Shown: positions 53,601 through 59,841 of the stretch, piece after piece
Layout of the letters: every line of letters starts with the position of its first letter
Position numbering within the stretch: the first letter of the stretch is position 1
Assembly (NCBI RefSeq): GCF_037042905.1
Contig: NC_087256.1
Coordinates: 25,873,501-25,937,500, forward strand
Direction: 5' to 3'
DNA length: 64,000 nt
Source: Lytechinus pictus
Taxonomy: Eukaryota; Echinodermata; Echinoidea; Temnopleuroida; Toxopneustidae
Notes under the pieces: model-generated
The model's input: only the letters and a program-made list of their open reading frames with translations
What the model was told of the DNA's origin: nothing
Databases searched by the model: none
Translations under genes and position numbers: made by a program

Positions 53601-56600
53601 AAATTCTAGCAATCCATGTTTAAACATCCTTCTTTCTCGTTATATTTTAGCTTCACATTTTTAAGCTTCTTGATGATGGACTTGCTCTGATGACTACTGT
53701 CTTTGATCAATCTTCTCTACTGGTTTGTCATCTGAAATCTGTTAATCTCTTGTTAAAACAAAACCCTTTTCAAACTTCTCATTATGGCTCCACAATTTTT
53801 TTCAGCTTTTTGGTGATGGTTTTGCTATGACGACATTTGTATATGATCGATCTTCTCTACTGGCTTGTCATCTGAAATCTGTTAATCTCTTGTAAAACAA
53901 AACCTTTACGAGCTTCTAATGTCCATATTTTTTAGCTTCTTGGTAATGGTCTAGCTATGATGACTTCCATCTTTGATCGATCTTCTCTGCTGGCATGTCA
54001 TCTGAATCAGTAACCTCTTGATTTTATTCAAACCCCTTTGAAGCTTCTCATGTTAGCTCCAAATTTTTTTTTATAGCTTCTTGGGAATGGTCTAGCTATG
54101 ATGACTTCCATCCTTTGATCGATCTTTTGTGATGGCATGTCATCTGAATCAGTAACCTCTTGATTTTATTCAAACCCCTTTGAAGCTTCTCATGTTAGCT
54201 CCACATTTTTTTTATAGCTTCTTGGGAATGGTCTAGCTATGATGACTTCCATCTTTGATCGATCTTTTGTGCTGGCATGTCATCTGAATCAGTAATGTCT
54301 TGATTTTATCAAACCCCGTTGAAGCTTCTCATTATAGCTCCACATGTTTTTTTAGCTTCTTGGGAATGGTCTAGCTATGATGACTTCCATCTTTGATTGA
54401 TCTTTTGTGATGGCATGTCATCTGAATCAGTAACCTCTTGATTTTAACAAACCCCTTTTAACAAAAGCTTCTCATTATAGCTCCACATGTTTTTTTAGCT
54501 TCTTGGGAATGGTCTAGCTATGACTTCCATCTTTGATCGATCTTCTCTGCTGGCATGTCATCTGAATCAGTAACCTCTAGATTTTAACAAACCCCTATCA
54601 AGCTTATAGCTCCATATTTTTTTTATCTTCTTGGTATTAAATGGTCTAGCTATGATGACTTCTGTGTTTGATCAATCTTGCCTGCTGGCATGTCATCTAC
54701 ATCAGTTACCTCTTGATTTTAGCTCCACATTTTTTAGGTTCTTGTATCGGGTTTGCTGTGATACCTTCCGTCTTTGATCTTCTCTGCTGACGTGCTCATT
54801 CAACAACATCAGTCTTCCCATTAAATTCTAGCAATCCATGTTTAAACATCCTTCTTTCTCATTATATTTTAGCTTCACATTTTTAAGCTTCTTGGTGATG
54901 GACTTGCTCTGATGACTACTGTCTTTGATCAATCTTCTCTACTGGTTTGTCATCTGAAATCTGTTAATCTCTTGTTAAAACAAAACCCTTTTCAAACTTC
55001 TCATTATGGCTCCACAATTTTTTTCAGCTTCTTGGTGATGGTTTTGCTATGACGACATTTGTCTATGATCGATCTTCTCTACTGGTTTGTCATCTGAAAT
55101 CTGGTAATCTCTTGTAAAACAAAACCTTTTACAAGCTTCTAATGTCCATATTTTTTGGCAAAAAGAAGCTGCTGAAAACTGCTTATCTAATAAAAGAGAG
55201 CCAATGGAGTAGCTTCTTGGTAATGGTCTAGCTATGATGACTTCCGTATTTGATCGATCTTCTCTGCTGGCATGTCATCTGAATCAGTAACCTCTTGGTT
55301 TTATCAAACCCTTTTCAAGCTTTTCATTATAGCTCCATGTTTTTTTATCTTCTTGGTATTAAATGGTCTAGCTATGATGGCTTCTGTCTTTGATTGATCT
55401 CCGCTGGCATGTTATCTGCATCAGTTTAATACCTCTTGATTTTAGCTCCACATTTTTAGCGTCTTGGTGACAGGTTTGCTGTGATACCTTCCGTCTTTGA
55501 TCTTCTCTGCTGACCTGGCAATCCACATCCTTTTGAGCTTCTTGGTGGTGCTACTGACATGATGAATTGCATCTTTTGTTATCATTCTCTTTCTCCTAGC
55601 ATGCCTATCATCTGCCTGCAAGGATATTGCATCTTTTTCACCTGAAATAATGCAAACCATGTTTCAAAATTAAATTCTAGCTTTTTGGTGAGAAAATTGA
55701 TATTATCATTCATATCTCCTCTCTGATTGCTCCACTTTGCTTTGATCTTTTACACTTTTTTTTTTGTAATGGGTGCTAGCAGGGTAGTGTCTCCTGAACT
55801 GACTTGTCCCATGTTTTACCCAGCAAGCTCTGCTTATCTGACAGTTACTATAGTAACAGTCAGACACCTGTGCTTCTCAGCCAATGAAAACCAAGTAAAG
55901 CTGTCAGATGATAAAATGTCATCTACTCTACTGGTGGACTGGGCTTGGGTTTTTCTTAACCCATGAATATCTTATTTTGATTCTGTCTGTCTTATCTTTT
56001 CACAATATGTTTTTGATATATATTTGCTTTTATTCTTTTTATTCATAATCTGGTGCAGAGTTGCAGTTGGATATTTGTATTTTATTTTGTTAATAGATTA
56101 TATATATCTGATATTTTTGGAAATGATCTTTCAGGTATCATGTATAATGAAAAAAGAGGGAAAATAAGGTGTAGTATCTAATATGAAAATAAGCACTCAG
56201 TATACTTCTTTTGCATAAAATAGGAAGAAGATTACCCCTCTCCTGAATTTACTATATTTAGGAAGGAATTGCTATTTTTCCTCTCCACAGTAAATAAAAG
56301 AATAATAAAAAAAAATAAAAATAATAATAATAATAAATAAATAAATAAATAAAATGTGAAATTGTAACAGAATTTGATTTATGTTTGCCACCCCCTCCAC
56401 TAATATCACCAATATGATATTTTACAGCATCAATATTTACACATTTCCCCCCTCTTTGTGCACCTCATTTATTTCATTTTAATACTTTTATTTTTATGCA
56501 TTCAGTTTGCAACATAAAATCACTGCACTTCTGCTGTCATTGATGTACATGTATATAATGTACCTACTTTTTTTCTAATTTGTTTTTCTTTGTTTTCCTT

Positions 56601-59600
56601 TTCTTGCCTTTCCATTCCATGCTAATGAATTTTACTCTGTGTAAGCCTGGATGCAGTCATTCATATATTCCACCCCTGAGACTTTATGGAAAATGCTTCT
56701 ATAAACACATTCATTCAGTTGATATGCTTCATTAAATCTCATTATTTTATTCTTCATTATCATATTGTTATCATCGTAGCCTGAAGAAAGAAGCGAAGAT
56801 ACAGAGCAAATGGTAATTCAACATACGGTGCCTTTCAGCAATTTACAAAAAAAAAATTAAAAAACTTTCCCAAAACTCAAAAGCATTGTAGAAATATATT
56901 CTGTAGTGTATGCTTCTTGCTGGTGTCTTTATACTTCTAAAGAACACTTGTAACCCTCTTGTCTTAACACGTTTCTTCCCTTTTCCCCCAAAGTACTGCA
57001 TTGTTGCAATTCCTTGTGTTTCTAAACCCTCTGGCTTGCATTGAAAATTATGCTCCTTTGATGTTTACCTACATGTAGATGTAATTGTAAAGCCTCTTAT
57101 TTTGGGGGATTTACATGTATGAGCGACAATACGACAATCCGCATGAATTTAATGGTTGAAACACCATGTCACTGTTTCTTCAAGAATTAATTGTAGCTTT
57201 GAAGTTATTCTTACGCTCCAATGTATTACATGTGTTCTCTTTGTCTATGGAATCCGAAGAAATATATATATATATATATATATTTCTTTTTTTTTTACAA
57301 AAATTCATTACAAATTCATACTGCTAACCCCTTTTTAATGAAACAAATAATGCACAGGATTAAATTATGATGTTAGTGCTGACGCACGCAGCTGGGATGT
57401 TCAAAATATTACACACAAGTACTTGGCGCAAGCGCCTCATGCTTTTTGTGCATAGTAGGAAATACCGTTGAGTGTGCTGCATTATCACTCACACATGAAC
57501 TGTGCATTATATTCATAACAACCCGCATGCAGCTGGAAATCTTCGTGCAATTTTTTCATTCGCTATAAAGCATGCCTGGTGACGGTTATAGTTTCTTATA
57601 TTTACCAATGTAATCAATCATAGTCCTATCTCTCCCACTCTTAACCGCTACTTCTGACGCCACAGAATGCTTCAGTCATAGGAGACATGAGCCATATGGC
57701 CCCTATGATGGTACAGCCTAATATCATGATGGTATGTAATCTACAACTAGACAGACATATCTGTCATTTTCGCATTATCATCGTCTTCACATGGTAGAAC
57801 ATAGTTTGTCCTCGATCCTGTATTGGCAGCGTTTGAAAACAGTGAACCAAATTGCAATCAGCCAACCACTATTGACTCCTAAAAAAAAAAGTCAATTCGT
57901 GCTTTGTAACTTTTGAAAAAGTGCTTAATAAGAAGTAATTATTATTATCAACAAAGTCAAGTTTGAAACCACTTATTTATTCAGTATTGATAATTAACAG
58001 TATGCCAAAACTAATATAGAGATTAAAGGGGAATACAACCCAAATAAAAACTTGTTTTTATAAGAAAGAGAAAAATCAGACAAGTTGATAGGTGAAACTT
58101 TGAACAATATTGGACAAACAACAAGAAAGTTATGAATTTTTAAAAGTTGTAAATATTGGTAATCACTATACCCATGGAGACTTCAAATTGGCCGCATATG
58201 GGATGTCATAGTGATGTAAGGCAAGGACTACTCTTCTATGTACTCCAATACATATTATGGCTAAAATGTCATTTTTCCCAAAAGTTTTATTTCAAATCAT
58301 ATTTCTCTTTCATGAGGACATACATGTAGAACAATATACTACCTGGGTTATATTAGATTACTGCCCCCGGGGAATGGGTACTTAGGAGAAAACCACAAAT
58401 CCCTGATAATAAAGTACTTGGCCTATGGGAAAGTTGTCCTTGCCCCTTGTCATAATTTACTTACCCAGTTGCCAATTTGAAATCTACATACTATTAGTGA
58501 TCTCAATTTTAAAGCAGCTATAACTTTCTTATTGCTTGTCCGATTTCTTTCAAACTTTCACCATTCTGTTTAATTTATTTTTCTCCTTCCCAACACAACA
58601 TTTTATGGCCAAGGCTGGATTCCCCTTTAATATGTGATCTGTCATATACATGACAGACTACTTAAAAAACAACCAAACATAACGAAGCAATTACAGGAAC
58701 AATTACATGTATGCTAAAGGACAAATAAGAACTATTTTCACTTCTGTTTCAACTTACAGTATAATGTCAAAATATGAAAGGACAACTTGATATTGCTCGA
58801 CTGTCGTTTTCATTGAGTTTTCAGTTAAATTGATTTTGGCCTCACAGAGCACCCATACAGGTTATTTCCTAAATCTCTTCTCAAGTACCACTCTGCCATG
58901 TGAAGATAACTAATACGTGTTTCTTTCTCAATGTTAGGTTGAACAAAATGAAACCCATTTGCTCTTGCAATCAATTAATATTAGATCATCTTACAGACTA
59001 ACTTTATTTGTTTTTTTTTTATCGATATTTTCAAGCACTATTAAAGAAAATTGGAAGCTAATTTGCTTTTCATAGTGATTTGTGGTACATTCCTTTTTTT
59101 TTTTGGGGGGGGGGTCCAAGGTGTTGAACATTTAACTGTAGAACTTGTATCTAGTTGTTCATGTTGTAATGATTTTTAACTTTATTGTATCAAGATTTCT
59201 TGTTTCTTTTGACAATATGTGAAAGATAAAATTCATTCAATGTACAGTGTATTTTCTCATATATTTTTGTAATTAGCCAAGATTATAACAAAATTAATGT
59301 TGGGGGACCAAACAAAATTATGAACGTGAATGAAGGCATCGTTTATTTTCTCACTTTGTTCTTGAATAAATAAAATTTTCCCAGTTGCAATTAGTACTCA
59401 TGTAAGTGGTTTTAAATAATGGCTATTTTATTTTATTTCTATCATTTTACATGTTGTATTAATATTCAGTGCCAATCAGTTATGAATTGATATCAAACGC
59501 AATAATTCATTCTTTGCCCTCATGCTTTAGATTAAACATGATATTGCATAGTCTATTAGGCATCCAGTGACAACTTGATTGTTTTTTTCACCAAAATTAT

Positions 59601-59841
59601 CTGCTCATATCATTTGGCAAGACTTTTCAGAAATTTGATTTAAATGCTCTTATTCCTAAAATAGGAATAATTGAATATTGAGATATGAATATTTTTCCTT
59701 ATAAATACTTTTATGTACCGTGCATTATATTGAATAATTTGAATTAAAAAGAATAGTCTGAATTATAAAGAAATAGATATCATTTGAAATTTTTCTTCAC
59801 CATCTTTTTCATACATGTAGCCTCCTATAGGATCAGTAATG
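23601..59841 (+). CDS. CLINT1: Clathrin interactor 1 / epsinR, thirteen exons, 3' end outside window
   Basis: EpsinR binds phosphoinositides and SNAREs through an N-terminal ENTH domain and recruits clathrin and AP-1 at the trans-Golgi network and endosomes. Exons: 23601-23644, 32067-32268, 34443-34581, 36012-36149, 37248-37398, 44410-44626, 47414-47673, 48508-48772, 49689-49718, 52004-52174, 56780-56812, 57666-57731, 59821-59841. All junctions keep frame, for 579 codons; human CLINT1 is 625 residues. Residues 1 to about 150 are the ENTH domain (MWKIREL, NVVMNYSEVESKVREAT, NGSERVVTSAREH). Then come a charged linker, LDLGAAASY, a DLFD clathrin-type motif, FADF/FGDF gamma-ear-type motifs, and a Gln/Met/Pro-rich tail. 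The last coding exon was not found before the window end. Introns hold most mobile elements of the window. Confidence 0.93.
24315..24795. repeat. Dispersed repeat, copy A
   Basis: Shares ordered blocks with 37425-37866: TTCATTTTCAGATTGA (here CATTTTCAGATTGAAAAA), TGTATTTTGAGGCCGTC, CATGAAATGC, CACCATTTTGAGT and AGAATCGCGCA.ATACGC. Termini GGTGGGCCC..AGTCTGC and GCGCAGAC.TGGGGGA..ACC look like imperfect inverted ends. CLINT1 intron 1. Confidence 0.75.
25014..25604. mobile_element. TTAA-flanked MITE, family with GGAGAATGAAA ends
   Basis: TTAAAGGAGAATGAAAC at the left and TTTCATTCTCCTTTAA at the right. Long internal inverted stretches surround TGTGTGATATCACAGATCTTGG and GATCTGTGATGTCACACACG. 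591 bp, in CLINT1 intron 1. Confidence 0.85.
26066..27400 (+). other. Candidate small two-exon transcript inside CLINT1 intron 1
   Basis: An open frame starts at 26066 and runs to a consensus donor, CACTG|GTAAGT (GT at 26284). The next strong acceptor, TTTTTTTAG at 27178, is followed by 220 bases that reach AATAAA at 27392. If spliced this way the frame ends in TGA exactly at the junction, giving 72 residues. I do not recognise the protein. The minus strand is also open over the first part. It could equally be an alternative CLINT1 5' or noncoding RNA, or chance. Confidence 0.2.
27420..28565. other. CLINT1 intron 1, no feature seen
   Basis: AT-rich DNA with a G run at 27838 and a C run at 28008. 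No coding exon, RNA gene or clear repeat was recognised. Confidence 0.4.
28566..28792. mobile_element. Poly-G/C-edged repeat (GCGGAAG / CTTCCGC)
   Basis: GGCAGCGGAAGGATTTT.. GGGGGGGTCC at the left is mirrored by CCCCCCTC..GTGCTTCCGCC at the right, the same layout as 21459-21738. CLINT1 intron 1. Confidence 0.55.
29479..29810. other. GC-richer, CpG-containing island in CLINT1 intron 1
   Basis: Between 29565 and 29810 the composition is clearly richer in G, C and CpG than the flanks, with repeated GCAGCTGCAAGTGCA/GCATTGCAATTGCAG motifs. A donor-like ATTCAAG|GTAAGT lies at 29491. Frames are open on both strands, which argues against a specific gene. Confidence 0.25.
30102..30412. repeat. Solo arm of the foldback family
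   Basis: CCTCAAGTGAAGTTCGTGCA, GGCTCCACTCCACTTCAC, TCCACCTACACGAAC, TTTATTGTAAAAAT, CTCCGGTTAGCCTCAAAAT and CTCACACGTATAAAT follow in the same order as in one arm of 4575-5230, ending where the palindromic centre would begin. Only one arm is present. Confidence 0.8.
30424..30500. repeat. Fragment of the TAGTACGGGGTTAA element
   Basis: CCGGGGTTATGGATAGTCCGGGG, then TTAAGGATAGTATGGGGTTAAGG, resembles the right end of the element at 40762-41310 (three spaced copies of the motif). It directly follows the solo foldback arm. Confidence 0.6.
31250..31805 (+). mobile_element. Possible 3' end of a retroelement
   Basis: A T/C-rich 400-base frame ends near 31646. At 31756-31798 the sequence GCCTCCGACGAAGATTCTGC.. 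GATCGAAAGCTTAGG has the look of conserved 3' ends of Penelope-type or similar retroelements. I could not find a reverse transcriptase. Class assignment is a guess. Confidence 0.25.
32067..32268 (+). CDS. CLINT1: CLINT1 exon 2 (ENTH core)
   Basis: Starts after TTTAATGCAG, completes a Val codon from exon 1 and encodes 67 residues to WRRVYK, then GTAAGC. It contains NYSEVESKVREATNEEAWGP and MLWKRMLYDNKK, closely matching vertebrate epsinR. Confidence 0.95.
34125..34268. mobile_element. Short hairpin MITE (GTTACCAT motifs)
   Basis: CATAAAAGTTACCATTATGG at the left mirrors CATAATGGTAACTTTTATGC at the right; CCATCCAATGGTAACT and AGTTACCATTGGATGG form a second inner pair. About 145 bases, in CLINT1 intron 2. 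Confidence 0.75.
34443..34581 (+). CDS. CLINT1: CLINT1 exon 3 (ENTH)
   Basis: Encodes SLLLLQYLILNGSERVV and SAREHLYDLKGLESYSF, ending phase 1 in AAT G|GTGAGA. A run of 16 C lies only 45 bases upstream of the acceptor. Confidence 0.95.
34675..35027. mobile_element. MITE with ~35-bp terminal inverted repeats
   Basis: The left end (GTGGATTCACAATATGGTGC.., 34675-34709) and right end (34993-35027) are inverted with about 31 of 35 positions matching. The interior is 280 bases without coding capacity. CLINT1 intron 3. Confidence 0.85.
36012..36149 (+). CDS. CLINT1: CLINT1 exon 4 (end of ENTH, basic linker)
   Basis: Encodes VRQKVKDIIQLIQDDEILRT, then a lysine/arginine-rich helix and KDKYTGIEG, ending phase 1 before GTAAGT. 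It covers the last ENTH helix. Confidence 0.93.
36215..36817. mobile_element. TTAA-flanked MITE, GGGGAATCCAACCC family, copy 1
   Basis: TTAAAGGGGAATCCAACCC at the left; GGCTGGATTCCCCTTTAA at the right. 603 bp, nearly identical to 58023-58630. CLINT1 intron 4. Confidence 0.92.
37248..37398 (+). CDS. CLINT1: CLINT1 exon 5
   Basis: Encodes SDRYDRQPKSNW and an acidic/basic linker with DDEWNKK, matching the SERYDPEPKSKW..EEWDK region of vertebrate epsinR. Ends phase 2 at GTAAGT. Confidence 0.92.
37425..37866. repeat. Dispersed repeat, copy B
   Basis: Second copy of the repeat at 24315-24795, directly behind a 17-G run that follows exon 5. The 144-codon frame over it is chance. CLINT1 intron 5. 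Confidence 0.75.
39282..39552. mobile_element. MITE with GGGCCCGTCTTACG termini, complete copy
   Basis: GGGCCCGTCTTACGAAGAGT.. at the left mirrors ..TTATTTGTAAGACTGGGCCC at the right, about 30 bases of imperfect inverted repeat. A truncated copy opens the window at 1-228. CLINT1 intron 5. Confidence 0.8.
40762..41310. mobile_element. Palindrome-rich element with ~11 TAGTACGGGGTTAA motifs
   Basis: Outer ends ATACCCTTTTTACACA and TGTGTAAAAAGGGTAAT are inverted. Inside, TAGTACGGGGTTAA or a close variant occurs about eleven times on both strands, most often coupled to GCCCCACCTATAG. Two near-perfect hairpins at 40792-40851 and 41019-41081 each place the motif in both arms with a short loop containing AAATTGCCATTT or AAATGGCAATTT. 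549 bp in CLINT1 intron 5. Confidence 0.85.
41788..42088. mobile_element. MITE with GTATTCTGAAGTCGGGTTTA termini
   Basis: CCCGTATTCTGAAGTCGGGT is mirrored at the right end as ACCCGACTTCAGAATACGAG. The pentamer CAATG occurs directly outside both ends and is a likely target duplication. About 300 bp, CLINT1 intron 5. Confidence 0.85.
44410..44626 (+). CDS. CLINT1: CLINT1 exon 6
   Basis: Encodes an acidic Ser/Asp stretch (DDSDDSSTRQQQP), a Glu-rich segment, a Thr-rich ITSTTTTERRT and the conserved LDLGAAASYAAE, ending phase 0 at CAG|GTACAT. Confidence 0.92.
44694..46529. mobile_element. TTAA-flanked MITE, AAGTCCACC family, interrupted
   Basis: Left end TTAAAGGTCAAGTCCACCC, right end GGTGGACTTGTCCTTTAA. 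Removing 44892-46121 and one copy of CTTCAC leaves about 600 bases that parallel 18434-19018, including AATCGGATGTAAAATAAGAA and its inverted partner. CLINT1 intron 6. Confidence 0.87.
44892..46121. mobile_element. Foldback-type insertion nested in the MITE
   Basis: Starts CAGGCCTC and ends GCGCCCTG; CTTCAC flanks it on both sides (44886-44891 and 46122-46127). GGGCAAGTG, GCTTGCCCGAT and inverted CTTGCCCG / GGGCAAGCGG motifs lie at both ends. Large inner segments are inverted (around 45330-45500 versus 45610-45780), centred on a hairpin at 45525-45610 with CATGTAGACTTTCATGG / CCATGAAAGTCTACATG. No transposase. Confidence 0.75.
47414..47673 (+). CDS. CLINT1: CLINT1 exon 7 (clathrin/AP-1 motif exon)
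   Basis: Encodes NDLVTDLFDSG, with a DLFD clathrin-type motif, and two FADF motifs (GQFADFSS, STDFADFSSF) of the kind bound by the AP-1 gamma ear. Ends phase 2 at AG|GTGAGT. Confidence 0.92.
48245..48360. mobile_element. 116-bp hairpin MITE
   Basis: GGGCCTGTTGCATAAAACTT..GCCATAAAA is mirrored by TTTATGGCAAAAGTTTTAAG..AACAGGCCC. The interior is AT-rich. CLINT1 intron 7. Confidence 0.85.
48508..48772 (+). CDS. CLINT1: CLINT1 exon 8 (Gln/Met-rich tail)
   Basis: Encodes SSFGDFQKVQVSQTVTQQ, a further FGDF gamma-ear-type motif, LSLLSLDAPLRP and a run of QQPMM repeats. Ends phase 0 at CAG|GTTTGT, a weaker donor than the others. Confidence 0.9.
49689..49718 (+). CDS. CLINT1: CLINT1 micro-exon 9 (30 nt, predicted)
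   Basis: After a pyrimidine-rich tract and GCCACAG come ten codons, HLLSFHPLQM, and donor ATG|GTAGGT. Phase 0 on both sides, so it can be included or skipped without changing frame. No homology was recognised; support is splice signals and frame only. Confidence 0.5.
49733..49920. mobile_element. Hairpin MITE immediately after micro-exon 9
   Basis: Arms of about 60 bases (TAAGAGCGACTTTAAGAACG, GACTGGTGATCCTTTCTTT) are inverted around a 40-base loop; the right end is AAACGGGCCCCTG. It begins 14 bases past the exon's donor. Confidence 0.85.
50408..51450. mobile_element. hAT-type element with deleted, frameshifted transposase
   Basis: Perfect 13-bp ends CAGAGATGCCAAC (50408-50420) and GTTGGCATCTCTG (51438-51450), the CAG..TG form usual for hAT elements. 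ATGTTA occurs just outside both ends, a probable (imperfect) target duplication. 1,043 bp, too short for a full transposase. A palindromic GTCGAGCGCTCCGCGCTCGA lies near 51353. CLINT1 intron 9. Confidence 0.85.
50801..51135 (+). pseudogene. N-terminal transposase remnant with BED/C2H2-like zinc finger
   Basis: An ATG at 50801 opens a lysine-rich frame (KKTKKWSQKYKTEYSLQYPC); around 50870-50885 the coding signal moves to another frame, which continues with CTIC..H..KRH spacing of a BED/C2H2-type finger, then an Ser/Thr-rich linker. It stops by 51135, so the catalytic part is gone. One small indel explains the break. The finger and linker resemble hAT-family zinc-finger proteins known from fish and invertebrates. 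Confidence 0.7.
52004..52174 (+). CDS. CLINT1: CLINT1 exon 10 (Gln/Met/Pro-rich tail)
   Basis: Fifty-seven codons, phase 0 both sides: SLDLDVQQPNIPDAQ, MQQPQPMPMGGMPPVAMSGG and QYMYYSG, between TTCCAG and GTAAGA. The Met/Pro/Gly style matches the tail of vertebrate epsinR. Confidence 0.82.
52390..55560. repeat. Tandem array of ~140-bp units with higher-order structure
   Basis: Each unit carries AGCTTCTTGG(T/G)(A/G)ATGG, (C/T)TAGCTATGATGACTTCC, TTTGATCGATCTT, GGCATGTCATCTGAATCAGT, AACCTCTTGATTTTA and AAGCTTCTCATT. The phrase CTAGCTATGATGAC recurs at about 52860, 53000, 53140, 53280 and 53420, giving a 140-base period. Around 22 units are present. The block 53500-53940 recurs nearly unchanged at 54720-55160, a second period of about 1.22 kb. 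CLINT1 intron 10. Leucine-rich frames across units are not genes. Confidence 0.9.
56305..56354. repeat. (ATA)n/(AATA)n microsatellite
   Basis: AAAATAATAATAATAATAAAT followed by AAATAAATAAAT repeats, in CLINT1 intron 10. Confidence 0.9.
56780..56812 (+). CDS. CLINT1: CLINT1 micro-exon 11 (33 nt, predicted)
   Basis: Between TATCATCGTAG and donor ATG|GTAATT lie eleven codons, PEERSEDTEQM, phase 0 both sides. Support is splice signals and frame, not homology. Confidence 0.45.
57261..57284. repeat. (AT)n dinucleotide repeat
   Basis: Twelve AT/TA units in CLINT1 intron 11. Confidence 0.95.
57666..57731 (+). CDS. CLINT1: CLINT1 exon 12 (66 nt, predicted)
   Basis: Between CTTCTGACGCCACAG and ATG|GTATGT lie 22 codons, ASVIGDMSHMAPMMVQPNI plus flanking Asn and MetMet, phase 0 both sides. 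The Met-rich content fits the epsinR tail. Confidence 0.7.
58023..58630. mobile_element. TTAA-flanked MITE, GGGGAATCCAACCC family, copy 2
   Basis: Almost base-for-base copy of 36215-36817 in the same orientation, with the same ends. CLINT1 intron 12. Confidence 0.92.
59821..59841 (+). CDS. CLINT1: CLINT1 micro-exon 13 (21 nt, predicted)
   Basis: After CATGTAG come seven codons, PPIGSVM, then donor ATG|GTATGT. Phase 0 both sides. Weak on its own; the shared ATG|GTATGT boundary with exon 12 raises the odds. Confidence 0.4.

Noticed and set aside
52390-55560. CRISPR-like array
   Set aside because: Units are ~140 bp, lack unique spacers between conserved repeats, and lie in a eukaryotic intron.
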